64,000 nt of DNA from Ferruginibacter lapsinanis (GTDB lineage: Bacteria; Bacteroidota; Bacteroidia; Chitinophagales; Chitinophagaceae), in the NCBI RefSeq assembly GCF_020783315.1, contig NZ_CP086063.1:992001-1056000 (forward strand), read 5' to 3'. A program made the translations under genes and the position numbers. The first letter of the stretch is position 1, and each line of letters starts with the position of its first letter. Below, one piece after another: positions 26,574 through 34,844 of this stretch. The notes under the pieces are model-generated. The model did not search any database. It was not told where the DNA came from and saw only the letters and a program-made list of their open reading frames with translations.

Positions 26574-27197
26574 TTAGTTCAATAGTTCTTTCTGTAAAAA
26601 TTCATTCGCATCTATACCCTTTTCATCTTTTAATGAATAGGATATATTCAATGCATCGGAAGTTTGCACCGCATTTTTTCCATCAAGATATATAACCTTA
26701 CCGGACTCAAACACAAGACTGGTAAGGTTAATTTTTGTAACGAAGGATTTATACCTTATTGGCAATACTATGTACATTTCCGGATACCAGGCTCTTGATG
26801 AGTAGTTGGCAATCTTATAAATCAGTATTTTTTCCCAGGCAAATAGCTGGTTACTGTATCTGAAGCTATTGTATTTTTGAAAGGCTATCTTATCAGAGAG
26901 CTCTTTTATACCTTCTCCGCTTTCAAAATAATTATCACACATAATATCTGCCGCTTTTAACGAATCAAAAATGATTCTAGACGTATCATGGTTGAACCAG
27001 TCTGTATTATTGGTTTTCACTTTTGGCTCACATATCTTCATCTCTATCTTATAATTTGTAAAATCTCTTTTGATAGAATCCATCGTAAGTTCAACAGACA
27101 ATGAAGGAGATTGTGCAAAAAGATTTTGACCATTCCCAAAGATCACCATCCAACAAAAACATCGCAAAATGACAGGGATAGAGAACACTTGTTTCAT
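26574..27197 (-). CDS. Secreted hypothetical protein
   Basis: 207 residues. A signal peptide (about 1-28, ending NGQNLFAQS) is followed by a soluble domain with no motif I recognise. The body is rich in aromatic and charged residues (SSRAWYPEMYIVLPIRYKSF). Convergent with the cold-shock gene, 6 bases apart. No operon partner on its own strand within 65 bases. Function unknown; predicted periplasmic. Confidence 0.5.
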   Translation of the reverse strand: MKQVFSIPVILRCFCWMVIFGNGQNLFAQSPSLSVELTMDSIKRDFTNYKIEMKICEPKVKTNNTDWFNHDTSRIIFDSLKAADIMCDNYFESGEGIKELSDKIAFQKYNSFRYSNQLFAWEKILIYKIANYSSRAWYPEMYIVLPIRYKSFVTKINLTSLVFESGKVIYLDGKNAVQTSDALNISYSLKDEKGIDANEFLQKELLN

Positions 27198-27261
27198 GTA
27201 ATAAAGTTACTCCTTATCAATATGTTTTACAATACCACTACCAGGGTATTCTGCCTATTAG

Positions 27262-28389
27262 TCAAAGCCCTCTTCCTCCGGTTACAATACTATAAATTGC
27301 AGGAAGGTACCTCCGTAACAGATACCCGAAACCTATGGAAAATATTATGATACATAATGGCAATACAATGAAAGTAACGAGCCTGTACCCCGGATAATGA
27401 TCTATATATAAGAAAATGGCTTTGGTTGCATATAGAACAAGCGGCGCATGCAGCACATATATCATAAATGAGAATGCGGTCAGCTGTACAAACCAGGCCT
27501 TGCCCATGCAGTATTTCACCATAGCATTGCCTCCGTACCAGGCAACGATCAATCCGCTTATAACAACTATTTTATGGCAAAGCAATAAAATGTGTTCTAT
27601 GCCATTAAAATGCGGCAAAAAAGCTAGCAGTGTTTTTACCACAGAAAGCGCAACAAAAACAATAAACCAATATACCGGTTGTAACCATTTTCCGGGTTTA
27701 TCAATATCAAAATTGGTTTTCTGCATCCAGATACCAAGGGAGAAAAATAACAGTCCTTCTCCTTCCACAAACACAATACCAACAGTGGCCAACCAGGCTA
27801 AAACTGCAAAGGAGAAGAATATCCATTTTGCAATACGATGCGTTACACACCAACGCAACGCCGGATACGCCAGGTTATAAAAAAACAACACCCGAATAAA
27901 CCACAACTGATAACTGGCAGGAAAAAAGATCCATCGTGCCAATACCTCATACCAGTGATATTGATGCAACAATGTTCTGGTGTTATCTATTTGCATCATA
28001 CGTGTTGCGATGATTATATTTTTACCGAAATAAAAAAATTCCAATACATAGGTCAGTATCAATGCTATGGCACTCCATATCAGGTAAGGATAAAGTAATG
28101 TTTTTACCCGTTTGCCAGTTCTTTCTTTATAAGGTTTACTATCTCCCATGGCAAATAAGTAACCAGAGATGATAAACAGCATGGGTATACGGAAACGAAA
28201 TAATCCATTCGCCAGCCAGTATTCTGTAAAAGTGGTGAATGATAGCGGTTCTCCCGGAAGTGTCCAGGGTTGTAAATAATTCAAATCGAGATTGTACCCA
28301 TGTACAAAAACCAATAGCACCATAGATACAAAAGCCCAAAATCTGAATTTTTGTGAATTGAATGCAGATAACATACGATCGATTGACAT
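27262..28389 (-). CDS. Acyltransferase 3 family membrane protein
   Basis: 375 residues from ATG 28389 (the frame opens at a TTG, 28410). About ten membrane helices in the arrangement of the Acyl_transf_3/OafA family, with FVHGYN in helix 1 (catalytic-type His), FRIPMLFIISGYLFAM after helix 2 and KTLLYPYLIWSAIA. Such proteins transfer acyl groups to extracellular sugars or lipids. Substrate unknown. It stands alone between a hypothetical gene and a divergent oxygenase gene. Confidence 0.82.
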   Translation of the reverse strand: MSIDRMLSAFNSQKFRFWAFVSMVLLVFVHGYNLDLNYLQPWTLPGEPLSFTTFTEYWLANGLFRFRIPMLFIISGYLFAMGDSKPYKERTGKRVKTLLYPYLIWSAIALILTYVLEFFYFGKNIIIATRMMQIDNTRTLLHQYHWYEVLARWIFFPASYQLWFIRVLFFYNLAYPALRWCVTHRIAKWIFFSFAVLAWLATVGIVFVEGEGLLFFSLGIWMQKTNFDIDKPGKWLQPVYWFIVFVALSVVKTLLAFLPHFNGIEHILLLCHKIVVISGLIVAWYGGNAMVKYCMGKAWFVQLTAFSFMIYVLHAPLVLYATKAIFLYIDHYPGYRLVTFIVLPLCIIIFSIGFGYLLRRYLPAIYSIVTGGRGL

Positions 28390-28495
28390 ATCAATGATAA
28401 CAACTATCAACCAGATATTTAAATAAATTATTATCTATTGTAATAAAAAGAAGATAAACGGCAATAACAGCTACCTTCACCTCAACACCGGCAAA

Positions 28496-29119
28496 TTGCC
28501 AAATTCAGCTTCCCAATCATTTTTATTGAAAGATAGTTTTAATACACTCGTAGATAGTTTTATTGATAATAAAGTGGGGGTGGCAGAAAATTTTTTACCT
28601 GCCATGCTTGCCGGTAATCTAAAAGAGAACCTGATCAAACTCTATAATGAAAAACAACTGCAGCAAGCCGGAACCGGGAATGATACCACTGTAGTACATA
28701 ATAAATTAATGAGAAGTGATATTATTTATTGGTTAGACCGTAAGCATAATAACCAGTATGAGAATGAATTTTTTGAGTTGATGGATAATTTTGTTTCCTT
28801 TTTAAACAGTACCTGTTACACTGGTATTACAGGATATGAATTTCATTATACTATGTACGAACCGGGAAGTTTTTATAAAAAACATCTGGACCAGTTTCGA
28901 AATAATGACAGCAGGCAATATTCAATGATACTATATCTTAATGATAACTGGCAGGATGAAGACGGCGGAAAATTGCGTATACACCATAGTGATAGTTTTC
29001 AAGACATATCTCCAGAAAACGGAAAAATAGTTTTCTTCAAAAGCAATGAACTTCCTCACGAAGTTATGATCACCAATAAGCCCAGACTGAGTATTACCGG
29101 GTGGTTGAAAATACATTAA
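28496..29119 (+). CDS. 2-oxoglutarate/Fe(II)-dependent oxygenase, prolyl-4-hydroxylase-like
   Basis: About 207 residues from TTG 28496, or 197 from TTG 28526; no ATG precedes the homologous region, so the start is uncertain. The iron triad is visible as HLD in FYKKHLDQF and the distal His in ELPHEVMIT, with the 2-oxoglutarate Arg in KPRLSITGWLKIH. DGGKLRI gives the strand between them. The family hydroxylates Pro or other residues of proteins or small molecules. No signal peptide. The two candidate non-coding RNAs lie directly downstream on the same strand. Confidence 0.78.
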   Translation: MPNSASQSFLLKDSFNTLVDSFIDNKVGVAENFLPAMLAGNLKENLIKLYNEKQLQQAGTGNDTTVVHNKLMRSDIIYWLDRKHNNQYENEFFELMDNFVSFLNSTCYTGITGYEFHYTMYEPGSFYKKHLDQFRNNDSRQYSMILYLNDNWQDEDGGKLRIHHSDSFQDISPENGKIVFFKSNELPHEVMITNKPRLSITGWLKIH

Positions 29120-29202
29120 ACAGAAATTCTTCCTCAAACAATGTCGAACAATTTCTACAACAATCTCATCATTTTTATTACATTTTTTCTTTTGTTCCAA
29201 GC

Positions 29203-29342
29203 CGATATTTGTATTGTCAATTATCCAACTATCCAAATGAAAACAACGCAATAATCCAAATCCTTGAAAATTGACGATGTAGTAGAAAATGAGACTACCA
29301 AAATCCTGTTCTAAGAAAAACCTTCAGCAATGAGGGTTTTTT
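29203..29342 (+). ncRNA. Candidate small RNA, copy 1 of a tandem pair
   Basis: A 140-base non-coding unit. It opens with a 30-base segment (29208-29237) that is identical in copy 2 exactly 220 bases later, preceded by GATATTTG, one base away from the TAnnTTTG element. An internal stem GTAGT/ACTAC follows at about 29279-29298. It ends in a 9-base perfect hairpin, AAACCTTCA-GCAA-TGAGGGTTT, and a T-run: a good intrinsic terminator. The only ATG frame is five codons and is absent from copy 2. Not matched by me to any known RNA family. Confidence 0.5.
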
Positions 29343-29422
29343 ATTTTACAAATTGCCGGTAAATAGTATAATTTCTACCCCAATCGCATTGTTTTAATGA
29401 CATTTAATCCTTTGAATCAAAC

Positions 29423-29566
29423 CGATCTTTGTATTGTCAATTATCCAACTATCCAAACCAAACAATATCCAGATCCGTATCCATGAAAATTGACCAAGTA
29501 GTGATAAAAAGAAACTACCTTAAACCCTGTTTACCAATAAAAAGCCTTCAGTAATGAGGGTTTTTT
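29423..29566 (+). ncRNA. Candidate small RNA, copy 2 of a tandem pair
   Basis: Same architecture as copy 1: GATCTTTG, the identical 30-base segment (29428-29457), a shared GAAAATTGAC core, the GTAGT/ACTAC stem with a changed loop, and the terminator GCCTTCA-GTAA-TGAGGGT followed by TTTTT. The variable parts differ by substitutions while the stems stay pairable (A-T becomes G-T in the terminator stem), which argues for selection on RNA structure. No open reading frame. Confidence 0.5.
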
Positions 29567-29580
29567 GTTTTACAAGTAAT

Positions 29581-29612
29581 AAAAAACCGGAAAGGGTAAT
29601 CCCTTTCCGGTT
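29581..29612 (-). terminator. Terminator of the DUF6515 gene
   Basis: A 12-base perfect stem AACCGGAAAGGG with loop TAAT. On the minus strand it is followed by TTTTTT, 24 bases past the stop of the 29636-30604 gene. Classic intrinsic terminator. Confidence 0.85.
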
Positions 29613-29635
29613 CATTCACATATACGCTAACTTTT

Positions 29636-30604
29636 TTAATTTGCTTTGATCACTTCATACCAGATCTCTCCGTTCTGTTGTATAACAGGCTTATATTGGG
29701 CTCCATCTATTGTATAATATGTTTCGCCATCAATTACTACTGTTTGATATCCTTCCGGTAAGCTTTCTACTATCGCACCCAAAGGGGGTGATACGACAAA
29801 ATAATTAGCCCCTCTTTGATCGTAGTAAGTGCCATTAAAATAATAATAAGGGTAATTACGCACATATATTCTTCTGTAACCTACCGGCAATACATTAATA
29901 TAAATACCTATCGGTGGAGCACATACAATAAACAAATTGTTATATGGTCGATAAAAAACTCCATCCCAATAATGGTAGCCAAAGCCGCCAAAATTAATAT
30001 TGATATAGGTTGAAGGCAGACTGTAAAAATAGCTGTTACGCCTTGGCAGATAATCATATCTCCAGCCGGGGTTATATGGACTATATATTGGTCTTCGATC
30101 ATACCTGTACTCAGGACGATAAGCCGGCCTGTCCCGGGTGCCTATAACAGGTCTGTTATTATAATTATTGTTGCCGGGTCTGTTAAAGTTATTGTTTGTT
30201 GCCGGACGATTTGTTTGTGGGATCCTGTCTGTATTACGATCGATATTTCTGTCACGACTTATATCCCTATTAACATTTCTTTCGGGAGCAGGTGTATTGT
30301 TAATTCCACGATTATTATTTCTATCAAAATTAACATTGTTCTGCCCACGGTTAAAATCTCTAGAAGGATTATTGTTACCCCTATTGATCACCACATCATT
30401 ATTTTGTCTGATACGTGGCGGCATTTCCCTTACCTGGTTCTGTCTCGGGGTAGTTTCCCGTACTGTTGCATTTCTTTCTCTGCCTCGATCTCTCTGGGCA
30501 ATTGCAGAGCCGGCAAACAACCAACTCGACAAAAGTGCAACTGTTACTGCAGTTGCATAACGCCTGCTTATAGCAGAGGTTATAAATAAATTACTTGTTT
30601 TCAT
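29636..30604 (-). CDS. DUF6515-family secreted Asn/Arg-rich protein
   Basis: 322 residues. The signal peptide ends near residue 36 (SAIAQ). Residues about 37-165 are low-complexity, dominated by Asn, Arg, Asp and Pro (NRDISRDRNIDRN). The C-terminal 140 residues contain repeated Tyr-rich units (GFGYHYWDGVFYRPY, YPYYYFNGTYYDQ, VIDGETYYTIDGAQYKPV) that match the DUF6515 pattern. Probably periplasmic or cell-surface. Function unknown. Single-gene unit with its own terminator downstream. Confidence 0.7.
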   Translation of the reverse strand: MKTSNLFITSAISRRYATAVTVALLSSWLFAGSAIAQRDRGRERNATVRETTPRQNQVREMPPRIRQNNDVVINRGNNNPSRDFNRGQNNVNFDRNNNRGINNTPAPERNVNRDISRDRNIDRNTDRIPQTNRPATNNNFNRPGNNNYNNRPVIGTRDRPAYRPEYRYDRRPIYSPYNPGWRYDYLPRRNSYFYSLPSTYININFGGFGYHYWDGVFYRPYNNLFIVCAPPIGIYINVLPVGYRRIYVRNYPYYYFNGTYYDQRGANYFVVSPPLGAIVESLPEGYQTVVIDGETYYTIDGAQYKPVIQQNGEIWYEVIKAN

Positions 30605-30769
30605 CTGGTTTTTTTTAATTGTAAAAAAAATTCATAATTCTTTTAAGAATAGACTATTAAATAGTACAATAATCTTACCAAAAGGACTGTTTTCACATAA
30701 CAATAACATTTGTTAAAAGGATGATAATAGTACCGGAGTCAACTCATCCCTAATCTGTATTTTAGCAGG

Positions 30770-31246
30770 ATGAAAGCAGCCACTATCAGCGAACTGAAAC
30801 AAGAGTTATTGAATATATCGCCTACACAGGTAACGGAGCTTTGCCTGCGACTTGCCCGTTTTAAAAAAGAGAATAAAGAGCTGCTTACATATTTGCTTTT
30901 TGAAGCACATGATACGGACGCTTATATCCAAAGTGTAAAGAAAGAAATGGACGGAGAATTTGAGATAATCAATAAAAGTAATGTATACTTTGTAAAAAAA
31001 ACACTGCGTAAAATTTTACGCATCACCAATAAATTTATTCGGTACAGCAGTTCGGCCACGGTAGAAACTGAATTACTGATCTACTTTTGTGCGTCAGTAA
31101 AAAATTTAGGTAGTACTATCAATAACAATCCCGTCATTAATAATATTTATCAAAATCAATTGAAGAAAATAAACAAAGCGGTAGCCACAATGCACGAAGA
31201 CCTGCAATACGATTATTTGAAAGAAATAAAAAAGCTGAGTGAGTAA
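30770..31246 (+). CDS. Conserved hypothetical helical protein
   Basis: 158 residues, predicted nearly all helical, soluble, with many Lys and Glu. No catalytic motif is visible. The start is a good ATG near the Bacteroidota-like TATTTTAG word. Convergent with the DUF1456 gene 9 bases downstream. I do not recognise the family beyond an impression that similar proteins occur in related genomes. Confidence 0.5.
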   Translation: MKAATISELKQELLNISPTQVTELCLRLARFKKENKELLTYLLFEAHDTDAYIQSVKKEMDGEFEIINKSNVYFVKKTLRKILRITNKFIRYSSSATVETELLIYFCASVKNLGSTINNNPVINNIYQNQLKKINKAVATMHEDLQYDYLKEIKKLSE

Positions 31247-31255
31247 GAAAAAGAT

Positions 31256-31513
31256 CTAATCAATATCTCTATCTGTATTTGGTTTGGGCTCGGTAAGTCT
31301 ACCGCGTTTGTAAATAATCAACCCATTTAAAAAATTACGAAGGATCTGATCTCCTGCTTCTACATAACCAGGGTGATCAGCATTTCTAAAAATATCTCCG
31401 AGCGCTCCTTTACTGATCTCAAAATCAACCAATGCCAGGATCTCAATTATATCATCATTTCTTAAAGACAGCGCCACACGTAGTTTTTTCAGAATATCAT
31501 TGTTGCTTAGCAT
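31256..31513 (-). CDS. DUF1456 (YehS-like) protein, single-repeat form
   Basis: 85 residues. LSNNDILKKLRVALSLRNDDIIEILALVDFEISKGALGDIF and DQILRNFLNGLIIYKRGR match one repeat of DUF1456. The E. coli YehS protein has two such repeats in about 155 residues, so this one is half length. The end (TEPKPNTDRDID) corresponds to the linker between repeats. No remnant of the second repeat was noticed downstream, where the convergent gene begins 9 bases away. Function of the family is unknown. Confidence 0.75.
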   Translation of the reverse strand: MLSNNDILKKLRVALSLRNDDIIEILALVDFEISKGALGDIFRNADHPGYVEAGDQILRNFLNGLIIYKRGRLTEPKPNTDRDID

Positions 31514-31553
31514 ATATTATTTTTTATAGGATAAAAGTAGGTTTACTTTTTTA

Positions 31554-31889
31554 TTATTCTATTAATTTAAAGTAGGTTACTTTATATCGGTGATTAACAA
31601 TCTTTCCCTGTACTGCCGCTTTTCTGATAGCATTACAAAAACCTTCTTTTGCATGTGCGTCTCCATGATCGTCGATATTCGTTCCGTCAACAAAATAAGC
31701 TTTCTTATTTATACGAACTGCCAAATTACATCCCTTGCCAGGCAAATGAAATTGACATTGCCCACAAGAAACTTCTACTATTTCAATTTTTTTTGTTGTA
31801 TCAGGTAACGAAATATTTACCCGATCATTTTGTGCTTTTATATTTTGAAAAAATAAAATGCAAATAATAACGCAACCAATTGATCTCAT
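31554..31889 (-). CDS. DUF6370 secreted Cys-containing protein
   Basis: 111 residues. A signal peptide (about 1-19) precedes a compact domain with VSCGQCQFHLPGKGCNLAVRI, AYFVDGTNIDDHGDAHAKEGFCNAIRKA and KVTYF. The Cys pattern CxxC, C and C with the DDHGDAH block is the DUF6370 signature, compatible with metal or redox chemistry in the periplasm; that function is inference. It is 40 bases upstream of the DUF1456 gene on the same strand. Confidence 0.72.
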   Translation of the reverse strand: MRSIGCVIICILFFQNIKAQNDRVNISLPDTTKKIEIVEVSCGQCQFHLPGKGCNLAVRINKKAYFVDGTNIDDHGDAHAKEGFCNAIRKAAVQGKIVNHRYKVTYFKLIE

Positions 31890-32098
31890 AAAAAATATTG
31901 ACGTATGAATAATTATTAAAATTAAGATTTATTAAAGGGATATCTTCTTTTTAACCCTAAAAGACACTTCTGACAAGGGGATATATAATCAAATACGATG
32001 TTTGGACATCATATTTATAATTACACAAAACCCTTATCCATAAAGGCTTTTAAAATTTTTTTAACTTTTTAACCGCAATGAAACGACTCTTATTTTGA

Positions 32099-32130
32099 TT
32101 TGCAGGGCGTCTGAAGCCGCTGTACTTTTG
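32099..32130 (+). promoter_or_regulatory. Promoter with long leader for the 32286 gene
   Basis: TTTG (32099-32102), 20-base spacer and TACTTTTG (32123-32130) match the Bacteroidota consensus completely. The next gene starts 155 bases downstream, giving an unusually long untranslated leader. The rest of the 31890-32285 gap shows nothing else I can name. Confidence 0.6.
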
Positions 32131-32239
32131 CTTTATCAATCCAATGTGACCCGTTTATAAATTACTCACAAAGGCGTTTACCTACCATTGCCTGCTTAGA
32201 AAAAAATTATTTGTACGTACTTACCGAGAACTTGTTGTT

Positions 32240-32281
32240 ATGAAAATGAAGAGGACTTTTTTTCTAACATTTAAAAATTAA
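32240..32281 (+). other. Possible 13-codon leader ORF
   Basis: ATG AAA ATG AAG ... AAT TAA encodes MKMKRTFFLTFKN and ends 4 bases before the ATG of the 32286 gene. It could couple translation to that gene or be chance; no conservation evidence is available here. Confidence 0.25.
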
Positions 32282-32285
32282 GATT

Positions 32286-32705
32286 ATGAAAACGTTAAAA
32301 AACACACATCGCACATTAATAGTTGCCTTTGCACTTATATTTTCGCTAACGGCAGCTAACAACGTAAAAGCTGAAGCAGGAAAAGATTTTATTCCCGTAG
32401 CAGTGAAATACGTAGGAACGGCAAACAATGCACCTGTATTTCAATTGTCTTTTAGTAATGAGCAGGTTGAAACATTTGCTATTACTATCAAAAACAAAGA
32501 AAACACCATTTATTTTGAAAAATTAAAAGGTACAAGCAAAACACTGCTTCGCAAATATCAGTTCATTAATGAAAGTGGATCTGATAACGAAGATGAACAA
32601 ATCACCATTGAAGTAAGAAATGTTTCTACTAACAAAGTAGTTACTTATACTTTTAATGTTAATGAGGCTTCATCTAAAGGATATGACCTTGTTGCAGTAA
32701 AATAA
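32286..32705 (+). CDS. Secreted hypothetical protein
   Basis: 139 residues with a signal peptide (about 1-30, ending NNVKAEA) and one beta-rich domain (VKYVGTANNAPVFQLSF, VTYTFNVNEA) of immunoglobulin-like character, as in many small Bacteroidota exported proteins with a YDLVAVK end. Single gene with its own strong promoter, a 155-base leader and a long terminator hairpin, which suggests high, regulated expression. Function unknown. Confidence 0.6.
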   Translation: MKTLKNTHRTLIVAFALIFSLTAANNVKAEAGKDFIPVAVKYVGTANNAPVFQLSFSNEQVETFAITIKNKENTIYFEKLKGTSKTLLRKYQFINESGSDNEDEQITIEVRNVSTNKVVTYTFNVNEASSKGYDLVAVK

Positions 32706-32710
32706 AGTAT

Positions 32711-32753
32711 AACATGAATTGCCGGAAGATATAATGATCCGGTAATTCATGTT
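32711..32753 (+). terminator. Terminator hairpin after the 32286 gene
   Basis: A 16-base stem with one G-T wobble (AACATGAATTGCCGGA pairing with TCCGGTAATTCATGTT), 5 bases after the stop. The T-run behind it is broken, so termination may be partial. Confidence 0.65.
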
Positions 32754-32979
32754 GTATTATATATTTCTGTTGCGGTGGTTAACTATGCATGAGGAATATT
32801 TTACACACCAGTATGGTAGAAAAATGCTTATCTGTTTTCTTCATAACATATAATACGGCGGTAAACCTGCAGTTACGTTAATTAAGTGCTTGAGGTATGG
32901 TATTTGACTTCATACTGAAAGCTACATGGTACAAAATGTACTTCAACAAAATGCAGCACTTAACCGTTTAATTTTATTT

Positions 32980-33204
32980 ATGAAAAAAGTAATTGCTTTT
33001 TTGTCGCTGGCTGTTGTAGCAATGGCCTGTACAAATGATCCAAAAGAAACTAACAAAGATGTGATCGTTATTCCTGCCACGCCGGCTCCACCAACACAAA
33101 CCATCATTGTAAAAGATCCTCCTGCAAAATCAACAACAGTAATTTTGGATAAAAAAGGAGTGCAGGTTGAAACAAAGAAGGTTGATGTTTCTATTAAACC
33201 CTGA
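32980..33204 (+). CDS. Small lipoprotein
   Basis: 74 residues from ATG 32980; the frame opens at 32926 but signal-peptide and lipobox positions favour the later start. MKKVIAFLSLAVVAMAC gives a lipobox with Cys17. The mature part is Pro/Thr/Lys-rich (PATPAPPTQTIIVKDPP) and ends in a short beta-like segment, VILDKKGVQVETKKVDVSIKP. Probably membrane-anchored in the periplasm. Function unknown. Confidence 0.6.
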   Translation: MKKVIAFLSLAVVAMACTNDPKETNKDVIVIPATPAPPTQTIIVKDPPAKSTTVILDKKGVQVETKKVDVSIKP

Positions 33205-33284
33205 TCCGGTTTGTTGATGTATTTTAAAAGTATGTAACAAAGGCAATTGCTTTTGTTTGCTTTTTTTTGATTTTCTTTGCCTGA

Positions 33285-34106
33285 ATGGCACTTCATATCA
33301 CCTCATTGAACTCAGGCAGCAATGGTAATTGTTATTACGTTGGTAATGCAACAGATGCTGTATTGATAGATGTTGGTATCTCCTGCAGGGAGACAGAAAT
33401 CCGTATGAAGCAATTAGGGCTTTCCTTAAAAACAATAAAGGCCATTTTCGTATCGCATGAACATACAGATCACATTAAAGGTGTTTCTACTTTAGCACAT
33501 AAATACAGTGTGCCTGTTTACATTACAGATGCAACTGCAAAAAATGGTCCCCGATTGATCAAACATCTTTCTAAACCATTTATTGCTGATCAACCTGTTA
33601 CTGTTGGTAATTTAGAAATCACCGGTTTTACCAAACAACATGATGCCGCCGACCCACATAGTTTTATTATACGACACAATGAAATAACTGTTGGCGTATT
33701 TACCGATATTGGCACTGTTTGCAAACAAGTGATCCGGTATTTCAAACAATGCCATGCTGTTTTTTTAGAAGCTAATTATGATGAAACATTACTGGAAAAT
33801 GGAGGTTACCCAATCTATTTAAAAAACAGGATAAGAGGAGGACAGGGGCATTTATCTAACAAAGAAGCGTTAGAGCTGTTTATAGAACATCGGCCGTCTT
33901 TTATGACGCATTTGTTATTATCACATTTATCGAAAGACAATAATTCACCACAACTTGCAGAAGAGCTGTTTAAAAAACATGCCGGTGACACAAATATTAT
34001 TGTTGCATCCCGTTACCAGGCTACAGATGTAATTACCATTACCGGTAATGAAAAAGCCGAACATATTATCTCTTCAAAACCTATGCAACTTGGTTTATTC
34101 AGTTAA
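33285..34106 (+). CDS. MBL-fold metallohydrolase, WalJ/YycJ-like
   Basis: 273 residues. The metallo-beta-lactamase signature is visible as VSHEHTDHIKG, with further ligands in TDIGTVC and LLSHLSKDN. N-terminal SLNSGSNGNCYYVG is typical of the YycJ/WalJ group, linked in other bacteria to DNA or RNA processing exonuclease-like roles. No signal peptide, so cytoplasmic. Single gene; the gene downstream on the opposite strand ends 158 bases away. Confidence 0.85.
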   Translation: MALHITSLNSGSNGNCYYVGNATDAVLIDVGISCRETEIRMKQLGLSLKTIKAIFVSHEHTDHIKGVSTLAHKYSVPVYITDATAKNGPRLIKHLSKPFIADQPVTVGNLEITGFTKQHDAADPHSFIIRHNEITVGVFTDIGTVCKQVIRYFKQCHAVFLEANYDETLLENGGYPIYLKNRIRGGQGHLSNKEALELFIEHRPSFMTHLLLSHLSKDNNSPQLAEELFKKHAGDTNIIVASRYQATDVITITGNEKAEHIISSKPMQLGLFS

Positions 34107-34136
34107 AGCTGTATTTTAAGAAATTATACGCTAGTA

Positions 34137-34172
34137 ATAAAAAAAGTTGATCTTCCGAATGGTTGATCAACT
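34137..34172 (-). terminator. Terminator of the minus-strand small-gene cluster
   Basis: AGTTGATC and GATCAACT form an 8-base stem with a 12-base loop; on the minus strand it is followed by TTTTTTT. It lies 92 bases beyond the stop of the zinc-ribbon gene. Confidence 0.65.
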
Positions 34173-34263
34173 CCATATATAAACAAACGTAAACCAACTA
34201 TTTATTACTTGTATTCGCTAACAGGTATCAGAAATCTACATTTACGATCTCATATACTTTTTG

Positions 34264-34527
34264 TTATATGCTTTTTTGCCAGCGCTTTAAATGCGGCAGC
34301 ATATCCAATGACCTCTTTAATATGTCTTTTGGAAAATTCATCTTTTGCATTTGTGAAGTAATTGTTGACTGCATTTGTTCGAGTGTTTCATCAGGCTTTT
34401 TAAATGCGCCCTTCTGATAACAATATTTACAATAATCATTGCTTTTTGAACCGTCTTTTTCTGTACCTCTGTCTTCGATATTATCAATGGGCATTGTACA
34501 GCTTTGACAGTATAATGTAGGTTGCAT
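34264..34527 (-). CDS. Small zinc-ribbon protein
   Basis: 87 residues. YCQSCTMPI and DYCKYCYQKGAF give two CxxC knuckles 24 residues apart, a putative zinc-ribbon (Zn_ribbon_2-like) domain, followed by a helical tail rich in Met and Lys. Possibly a nucleic-acid or protein binding factor. It is the last gene of a run of small minus-strand genes. Confidence 0.6.
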   Translation of the reverse strand: MQPTLYCQSCTMPIDNIEDRGTEKDGSKSNDYCKYCYQKGAFKKPDETLEQMQSTITSQMQKMNFPKDILKRSLDMLPHLKRWQKSI

Positions 34528-34553
34528 GATTAAGATTTTAAAAATTAGAACTC

Positions 34554-34844
34554 TTATTTAGTTTTCGTAAACCATTTGCCCATCATGGCTCCAGCTTTAT
34601 CAACCATTTTTCCTGCAAAAACTGAGAGAATGGATGATACGCCATCTGCAAAGAGTGTACTCTTTTCTTCTTTCTCTTTTTTACTAAATAGCTTCGAAAT
34701 CATTTGCCCCGCAATTTTTACAGGCGCCGCTGCTTCTTTTACATCCCGCCAATCATATTTAATAGCTTTTTCCAGCTCAATTTTTCGTTGTGCTAATTGT
34801 TCTTTTTTATTTTTTAATTCTTGTATGCTATTGATCTTTTCCAC
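34554..34844 (-). CDS. Small hypothetical protein partnered with a holin-like membrane protein
   Basis: 96 residues from a GTG start that overlaps the end of the holin-family gene by 17 bases, so the two are translationally coupled. An N-terminal coiled coil (IQELKNKKEQLAQRKIELEKA) precedes a Lys-rich middle and an amphipathic C-terminus with SSILSVFAGKMVDKAGAMMG. No recognised domain. Overlap suggests a function with the membrane partner. Confidence 0.5.
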   Translation of the reverse strand: MEKINSIQELKNKKEQLAQRKIELEKAIKYDWRDVKEAAAPVKIAGQMISKLFSKKEKEEKSTLFADGVSSILSVFAGKMVDKAGAMMGKWFTKTK

